NCBI GenBank assembly: GCA_001600175.1
Contig: BCJC01000003.1
Coordinates: 1,860,001 to 1,924,000, forward strand
DNA length: 64,000 nt
DNA from: Erythrobasidium yunnanense
Lineage: Eukaryota; Basidiomycota; Cystobasidiomycetes; Erythrobasidiales; Erythrobasidiaceae
Direction of reading: 5' to 3'
Shown here: positions 57,077 through 64,000 of the stretch, piece by piece
How positions within the stretch are numbered: position 1 is the first letter of the stretch
Layout of the letters: every line of letters starts with the position of its first letter
Notes under the pieces: model-generated
Database searches by the model: none
The model's input: the letters and a program-made list of their open reading frames with translations, nothing else
What the model was told of the DNA's origin: nothing
Made by a program: the position numbers and the translations under genes

Positions 57077-58662
57077 ATGCTGAAAAGACAAGCTACGCGA
57101 TCCAAGTCCAAGAGGGTGATCATCGATGTCAACGAAGACTACGAGGAACAGGCAGCAATCATCCGTGAAACAAGCTATCCCTCCTATGAAGCAGCAAAGA
57201 AGGCCGTAGATGACTGGCAGGAACTTGCGGGACAGCTGACATACGTCGCGAAAGAGGTCTTCCCGGGCAAGCGACCCAAGCGAGGTTCGCAGCCAGAATC
57301 TGTTACTGTCATTTGTAAGAGCGCAGAGGAGTGTCCATTCAAGAGCAAAATCGAGCTGCAAGCCGACAAAAGATAGTGAGCATCCGTCTAGAGCTTGTCT
57401 TCTTGGGCGGAATGCCTAACCCACGCGACAGCCATGTTCTCTTCATTGATACGACACATACATGTCGTACGGGACTGATAGCTACAGATACCGAGCACCA
57501 GACCTCGGAAGCATCCGATATCAAGATCCCGCAAGCTTTCGCAAGACACGTTACCTCGCACCACAGCCCATCCACTTCAAAGCGAAACAAATCAATCCAT
57601 ATATGGCGTAGCGGTGTCACAGAGTCGCGTACCCCTCTTACCTACTCTGAACAGACGACCTGGCGAGGGGCGCCAGATCTGCATGAGGATGCACAGGTCA
57701 GACAAGCTGCAACCGACAAACAAAGAAGCAAGGTCTCAGCAGGGATAAGAGAAGCTATGCAGCCTCGGCCTCTGCTGCGGGAAGAACATGCTGCCAGAAA
57801 GGCCGATCCAGTCCCCTCTGTCCCTCCCAAGGCGAGCGAAGGGCATGCTCGTGACCCTCAAACATCGAATCCTCCCAGAAACATCGCCCAAAAGGGCAAA
57901 GCTCTATACACATCGCCAGTCGCTGTTCCCAGGCTTGTCCCAGCTCCCACACACAAGGCCAAGCTTGACCGGATTGTCGGAACTGCCGGCGCTGCTAGCC
58001 GCCTGGCTGGCCCTCAAACCGCGCCTGCTGATACTCCAGGATGTATAAGCCGTTCTGAGGCTACCGCGAAATTACCTCAACAAGTATCACGCCCAACTCT
58101 TCGTCCAAACATTGAATATCAACGCCCGAAACCCTCCCTGCAGCGTCAAACGACCTCAATACAAGGCCCGATCACACCTGTCAGTGAGGTACCGAAGTCA
58201 GCTACTCCGCCGAAAGTATCTCCACCCGAAGCGCAGCCAGCTATTCCCGCTGCGCAGATCCCTCCGGCTGCCAGTGAACTTGGTGACTTTGCGCAGACTC
58301 CATCAACAAAGCGAGCAATGGAGAGCATCAAAGCAGAAGGTGGACAGCCGGTCGATGAGTCTCCTGCTGCCAAGCGACACAAGATAGCAGCTCCAGAAAA
58401 AATCCTCCTAGCTGACAAGAAGCATGGTCTCGATCCTCATCTGGTAGAGTTCCTAGCAACAGCCGGCATTCATCACCTCTCCGACATAGTCAATCTAGGT
58501 ATGGTCGAGACAGACATGGACCCTTTCCTTACTGCCGTCTATGCCAAAATGGAAGATTCCGCTGCATCAGGAACGGCAGACGCTGATAGAATAAGAGCAG
58601 CTGTGAAAAACTGCGCTGAAGTCATTACTATCGCAAAGGTTAAGAGACTGTTTCGCGTTTAA
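57077..58662 (+). CDS. Zinc-module / helical-domain protein, array member 2 (509 aa)
   Basis: Two exons, 57077-57375 and 57432-58662, are split at the same phase-2 Tyr codon as member 1. The module YPSYEAAKKAVDDWQELAGQ is followed by C-x5-C (CKSAEEC), 22 residues, then His-Thr-Cys. The middle is disordered with many Pro, Ser, Arg and Ala residues. The C-terminal helical domain (ILLADKKHGLDPHLVEFLAT, AGIHHLSDIVNLGM, then ITIAKVKRLFRV) is clearly homologous to that of member 1. It sits head-to-tail behind member 1, with about 210 bases between. The pair looks like a tandem duplicate under constraint at both ends and loose in the middle. Confidence 0.83.
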
Positions 58663-59113
58663 TCTGCTTCGGGCACAGACGACTCGATGTAGAGCATAGA
58701 GCTTTTGTAACATACGCAAAAAGCTTTTTAATCAAGGCAGGTCGTTCCGGTCAAGCCGGCACACTCTTGTTCCAAGTCGCGTTTCACGTTCTATAAGCGG
58801 TCTGGTTTGCTTCCCACCATTCGTGTCACATTTCGCCGAAAGCTGGCTGGCATCGCATCTCTCGTTTGATTAAGAGGGTCTACCTTTCCTTCTCTTGGAG
58901 CAAGCGAACGAAATAAAGGGTCAGCGACTTTGACAGCTCTGAGCCAGCGAAGTAACAAGCAAGACCGCAAGTTCGCACGGAGCCCATTCCATCATCATAG
59001 ATATCACGCTATATACGTCAAAGATGAGGTAGCATAGCTATGCTTCTGCGAAGAAGACCGACATCTCGGAACTGGATTGTCAAACAGCCACGACCTTTTC
59101 ATGGACTTCCTAG
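58663..59113. other. Intergenic between array members 2 and 3
   Basis: About 450 bases with no supported gene. It should hold the terminator of member 2 and the promoter of member 3. Confidence 0.4.
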
Positions 59114-62100
59114 ATGGCCTGCTTCCATGCGAACCTTACCTTCAACTCACTTAAGAACGCCGACTGTACTCTTACAGCTATAGCAGAAGCGCAAGGTTTT
59201 CGGATTCGAAGGGTCATCGGGCCGTTTGGCGACAATTACGAGAATGAAGGTCTCGCATCTTTCAAGTGCAGCAACTGCTCATTCTTCGTCAGCGTACGAG
59301 CACTGCCTACGGCAAAGGCCGAATCCGCGCAGACATGGTAAGCACGCGTGATATTTTCTTTCCGCTTGGCTCTACTTCAGGCTGACAAGCTAGTAATTAG
59401 GGTCATTTACACCATCAACGATACACACAGTCCCGTGTGTCTCTCCAGGCGGAGAGTACAGCGCAATGCGAGCGTGTCTACAATCGCTTCGGAGCGGAGC
59501 AGCATTGTGGAGTTGACAGATGACTCGGATGAGGAAGATTACGATGAGTTTGGGAGACCTAGGAGAGAATACGTCAGGAGTCCATCTCTGCCTATGCCGG
59601 AACCCAAGAAGCAGAAGCTTGCAGTACCTTCGTTAAACTCTCGTCGTTCCGCGACCCAACATCCTCCCCCCTTGAATGGACAACACGCTAGTGCACCTCT
59701 AGCATCGGCATCTTCTTCCTCTTCCGCACGTCCGAAGTCACCTACACCGGATCCGCACGCCTTTTCCGCTTACCTCGAGAATCTCCTGGCTTCTCTCGAC
59801 CATCCGCAACCAGCCCTCGACCTATCATCACAACCTTTATCTACAAACGAAATCTATGAAGCTGTTCACCAGCCTCTCGTTGGCTTTCAAGAATCCGGCT
59901 TGGACACACACAACTTTCTCACCTCTCTCAACAAAGAACAGCTGGACGATCTGGCGCCGCGCTTGACCAGGGCTGTCAGTGTTGTGCAAAGTGTTGCGCC
60001 CTCAGCTATTATGGGCCCAATGCAGAACATGGCTATCAATAACGGCTCCTTCGGTATTTCGCCTGCTCTGCTGGAGGCTCAGCCTGTGGCTTCTACTAGC
60101 GCCAAGCCATACAATCCTAATGAATATGCTCCGAATGGTCACACCGTCAAGGAATTTGACTACGGCGGCCATGACTTTTTTAGCGGGACAAATGGATGGA
60201 ATCACGACATGAACGGAGATATGCATCACGAAGAGGAAGAAAACGATAATGATGAGGAGGAGGATGAGGATGATACTCATCAGATGCGAGAAGAGACCAT
60301 TCCCGCAGACGTACTAGATCGCGAGCTAGCAGCAGCTATGCATTCTCCGACTGTCTCTCCTCCTCCAGACCCTCCGGATCGGCCGATAAATGGCGTTGGC
60401 GAACACGATGCCGCCAATCTTGATTCCTTCTTTGACATCTACCAGATCTTCGCAACGTATGAAGAAGCTGAAAATGCTATTTTATCGAATGGAAGGACAG
60501 AGAAGATGCCTCTAAACATCCGATGGAGACCCAATCCTTACATTCGCAACACCCTCAAAGGTGCATGCTACGAATGTGTCAGGCAATGCGGGTATGAAAT
60601 CAAGCTGTCGGACGATGCAATGGAGAAGTGGAGGGTTACGTCGATACAGGGTCAACACGAAGCACAGTGCTACCCGTCTTACAGAGGCAAAAAGACTGCT
60701 AGGAGTAGCAGGAACAGAATACCTACGAAGCCTTCTCAAGTACCAGTGAGTGCACTTCCCATGACGAGATGACGGGAGTTGACTAACATGATCGCAAAAC
60801 AACAGACGAGCAGTCGAAAAGCCAACAAGACAAAGAAGACCACCTCGAATCGCTTATCTCCTATATCTTCACGGGCCAGAGAAGTGCGGTCAATGTCTCG
60901 CTCTTCATCGCCTTCGGTATCTGTTGTGGCGCGGTCGGACGTCTATCTGAGAACATCAAGAGTTGAAGGTCCTGCTATACGAGGCATCAACGACGATGAC
61001 ACCGAGAATATGCCGATATCATCGCCTAAGAAAGTCACGCCCGCTAAGCGGAAGAAGCCTCAGAAGCTATATGCGCATGGATACGGAGATCTTGTCGATG
61101 ACGATGATCTAACTTTGGGCTATTCGCCTGAGAAACCGATAACCTTAGAAGATGAGGATGAAGAAGAGGATGCGCAACTAGCGAGCGCTGCCAAAAAAGC
61201 TAGGATTAAGCAAGCTATAGCTGCGAATGGGGATAAAGCAAGACCTACAAAGCCCTGGCGGACTTCAGGTCGGAAAAAGAACAATACTTCGAAGAAACCG
61301 CAGGGCGCGTCTTTCAAAGAAGAAGTGGCTATGCCCGCGTCTTCTGCATCTGGCTCTGGATCTGCTTCGCCAGTGACCGTTAAGACGGTGTCTGGCAAAC
61401 CGTATGCTTATTCTCGTAAAAGACTGCCTGAGGCTATCACGACTCGAGCCGCGTCCAAGGTTACTTCATCTGGCTCACGCAACGATTACGATAAAGAGGC
61501 AGACCAAGAAGGGAACTACACACCTGCTACCAGGTCTTCTGCTCGCAAGCGCAAGAATACATCGCCCGTATACAAACTTCGGAATTGCACCTCAAAAGCT
61601 CACCCAGAGGTTGTCAACGACCATGCGCATGAAAGCAATCTCGACGACGTTGGAACTATAGACTTCAGCATGGATCTCGACGTGCCTGCAATGCCGCCTC
61701 CTCAAACTGAAGCGACCCAAGGACAACCTAGCCGGACGACTGCTACTTCCAAGATGAAGCGTTCCTCTCCGGCTCAAGTGAGAACCGTGGCCTCTTTCCG
61801 ATATACAGCCAAAATGGACCTACCTATTCCATCACCGCCTAGCAGCAACATGTCTCTGTTAGAAGCAGAGATAGGCGAAGCGCGCTGTCGATATCTCGCT
61901 AAAGGAGGATACACGAGCGTTCGTCATCTGATGAATGATGGCCTGCCTTGCAACGCTGGCGATCTCACCCGTTTCAGAGAAGCTCTAGACGATATTGTTC
62001 CGTCAGCCAAGCTGAACGAGGTCACGAAGGCTAGTGTAAAGGAGACTGTAAGAAGTCTCATCTTTGAGATCAGAGTCAGGTCAGCTATCATATTCGAATG

Positions 62101-62458
62101 TGACGGAGAGATGGATGAAGGCGGTACAAGCGAGGAAGAAGAGGAAGACGAGGAGGATGATCAAGTAATCGAGGTGGCTCCCTTGACCTCACCACACAAA
62201 TACAAGAAAGTCATCGAGAGCGAAGACGATCAAGACAGCGACATCGAGTTTCTAGCAGCACCTCTAACTTCCCCGAACAAGCCGAAACATATTCTAATGC
62301 CGAGCCCGTCGAAGACTGGCCCTTCTGCCTCTACTTCACGCAATTCTTCTCTTCCTTCAGTATCTGCGTCCGCTCAGCAACTTCCCAGCGATTGTGAATC
62401 AGAGAGTGACAGCGATGCAGGTGTCGAGCTTCTTCTCGTTCGGAAAAAGGAGAAATAG
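59114..62458 (+). CDS. Zinc-module protein with two modules, array member 3 (1073 aa)
   Basis: Three exons: 59114-59337, 59401-60745 and 60806-62458. Module A (residues 5-95) is FAR1-like: LKNADCTLTAIAEAQGFRIR, CSNC, 28 residues, then H-x3-C. An acidic and Ser-rich region and a helical segment (AFSAYLENLLASLDHPQPAL) follow. Module B, about residues 430-510, reads IFATYEEAENAILSNGRTEK, then CYECVRQC, 22 residues and H-x3-C. A long charged, disordered stretch leads to a C-terminal helical domain (EIGEARCRYLAKGGYTSVRH) that lines up loosely with members 1 and 2. The first intron splits module A in phase 2, as in the other members. This looks like an internal duplication or fusion of two array units. 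Confidence 0.78.
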
Positions 62459-62715
62459 GCAGCGTTTCAAATGACTGACATTATGTATCATCAGCAGCAA
62501 TGTCGTTGTAAGCAGTATGCAAAGTCTACTTCTTCCCAGGAAAAGCGCGTCTCCACGAAACAAGTCGCGTCGAGCGCTCGGGCCTTGGTCTAGACTAGCC
62601 TTGCAGTTTGGCTTCCCGGCGCTTCTCTCTCGTCCAACAAAGTCGCTGAATTTGACTGCATCCTCTCTCCCTTTCCTACCAACCACTCACAGTAGTCCGG
62701 TACAATTACAGGACG
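62459..62715. promoter_or_regulatory. Intergenic upstream of GFA gene 1
   Basis: About 260 bases. Nothing coding is supported; likely promoter. Confidence 0.35.
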
Positions 62716-63298
62716 ATGTCTAGCGAAATCACCAAGTACACTCTCAAAGGCGGTTGCCATTGTGGAGCTCTCAAATTCATCGCAAAGAACGTCGATATCT
62801 CGTCTCCATCCAAGTGCTCGTGCTCTATCTGCTCCAAAGTTGGCAGGTGCGCTGCATTTCCCTCGTTCTGTACGTGCGTGCAGAATGAACTGACCGCGAT
62901 TCTCCAGCATCGGAGTCCTCCTAAAGGGCGAAACCGACTTCAGTGTCATTATGGCAGACGGAAGTGAGAAGGTGCTCACCTATCAGAACTGTCGCACCGA
63001 AGGTCCAGAGGGTGCCGGAATCTACACCTTCGGCACAACGAAAGAAGGAACTGGAGGAGAAGGCCACCAAGTCTATCATCACTTCTGCAAGACTTGCGGT
63101 CTCCAGACTTTCACTGTCGGCCGTCTTGACTTCATGGGAGGCGCATTTGTGGGCATCAACCTGAACCTCGTGGAGAATTGGGATGAGCTGGGATTGGATC
63201 TGAAGGACGTTACGGATACTAAGAAGATGAGCTACGTCAACGGTATCTCAGACTGGGCTTCGAAGAAGGGAGAGCCTTGGCCTAAACAGGCTTGGTAA
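62716..63298 (+). CDS. GFA/CENP-V family zinc protein, copy 1 (173 aa)
   Basis: Two exons, 62716-62846 and 62908-63298. The GFA fold signature is complete: GGCHCGALKF, KCSCSIC and HHFCKTCG supply the usual cysteine zinc ligands, spaced as in glutathione-dependent formaldehyde-activating (Gfa) and CENP-V domains. Fungal paralogues are numerous, and most have not been shown to act on S-hydroxymethylglutathione. The remaining fold elements (VLTYQNCRTEGPEGAGIYTF and FMGGAFVGINLNLVE) are typical of the family. No signal peptide, so probably cytosolic. A close paralogue follows directly. Confidence 0.92.
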
Positions 63299-63575
63299 AG
63301 GAGGTATGACATGGGAGAGGTATCCGGAGACGCCTGGAAGGCAGTGTGGTGCTACCCTTAGTCATTCTGATGCGACTTTACGTGTTTAACGGTAGCTGGA
63401 TCTCAAGGAAGTGTGCAACCGGAGCAGGCATTGAAGAGCAGACGCGGGGTTGAGCGAGAGTCGGGAAGCCAGACATGTATGAGAATTTGAAGAGAGCAAG
63501 GTGATCGTCGTGTCGTGCGCTTCTGATCCATCGCTTCTCTCCCTCCTACGCATCCACGAGGTCCAGCCGGCACAA

Positions 63576-64000
63576 ATGGCGACCGAAAGATACACCTTGA
63601 AAGGCAGCTGCCATTGCGGCGCGATACGTTTCATTGCGAAGAATGTCGATATATCATCTCCTGTGAAGTGCTCGTGCAGTCTTTGCGCGAAAGTCTCGCA
63701 GTACGTATGAAGTCGGAGTCCAAGCTGGCCGTAGCTGACTTGCCTTACAACATTGCAGCATCGAGATTGTCACGAAAGGTGAAGATGCACTGAGTCTCGT
63801 TCTCCCAGATGGGCGGGAGCAAGTTCTAAATTACAAGAACTCGCGAACCGAAGGACCTCAAGACACGCTTGGCTGCTATACGATAGGAGCTACAAAAGAT
63901 GGGCTAAGCGCTGGCGAAGGACACCAGATGTATCATCAATTCTGCAAGATCTGCGGTATACATCCTTTTATCATTGGAAGACAGGATCAATTCATGGGAG
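63576..64000 (+). CDS. GFA/CENP-V family zinc protein, copy 2 (partial at window end)
   Basis: Two exons seen, 63576-63700 and 63759 to the window end. It is closely similar to copy 1: YTLKGSCHCGAIRFIAKNVD, KCSCSLC, YHQFCKICG and a shared intron position in phase 2 after the first zinc motif. The start ATERYTLKG parallels SEITKYTLKG in copy 1. The C-terminal third lies beyond the window. Tandem duplication with copy 1 is evident; specificity is unknown. Confidence 0.9.

Noticed and set aside
55140-62458. Intact Mutator-like DNA transposon
   Set aside because: The N-terminal zinc modules resemble FAR1-type domains, but no DDE transposase region, terminal inverted repeats or target-site duplication are visible, and the genes are spliced and tandem.

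Overview
This window is nuclear DNA of an intron-dense fungus, most likely a basidiomycete. The coding regions are cut by many introns of about 50-65 bases with GTNNGT-type donors and CAG/TAG acceptors. Genes lie a few hundred bases apart on both strands. I could assemble about 30 protein-coding genes in frame across their splice junctions. I see no rRNA, convincing tRNA, CRISPR, bacterial operon, retroelement or virus-like element. The lineage below phylum is not determined.

Layout. 0-11 kb: a small charged ORF, prohibitin PHB1 (-), two tandem paralogous membrane proteins (+), a cupin protein (-), fumarylacetoacetase (+), a small unknown ORF, an EVE-domain protein (+) and a small membrane protein (-). 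11-20.3 kb: a multi-pass membrane protein (-), adenylate kinase FAP7 (+), a PAF-acetylhydrolase-like hydrolase (-), the co-chaperone SGT2 (-) and an NFKBIL1-like protein (+). 20.3-34.2 kb: a sugar transporter (-), a cytochrome P450 (+), an ELL-like elongation factor (+) and an ankyrin-repeat protein (+). 34.4-49.5 kb: TPA1/OFD1 dioxygenase (+), IRE1 (-) divergent from CHS7 (+), nicotinamide riboside kinase (-), an unknown protein (+), a four-TM protein with a long histidine-rich tail (+), LSM2 (+) and an arrestin-like adaptor (+).

49.6-64 kb is accessory in character. It holds a minus-strand reading frame with an internal stop, three tiny tandem proteins that each join a Gal4-type Zn2Cys6 motif to a second Cys cluster, an unknown serine-rich protein, and a tandem array of three genes with an N-terminal C-x5-C-x(22-24)-H-x-C module (FAR1 / WRKY-GCM1-like) and a C-terminal helical domain. 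The third of these genes carries the module twice. The window closes with a tandem pair of GFA-type zinc enzymes, the last cut by the window end.

Functional links: IRE1 (ER stress sensor) and CHS7 (ER chaperone for chitin synthase) share an 82-bp intergenic region, and SGT2 and the NFKBIL1-like gene share about 70 bp. Unusual splicing is a recurring theme: an inferred 2-nt exon, a likely 6-nt exon, a 26-nt intron, three GC-AG introns and two genes whose first coding exon is only the ATG. The strongest candidates for something undescribed are the mini-Zn2Cys6 trio and the zinc-module array beside it.
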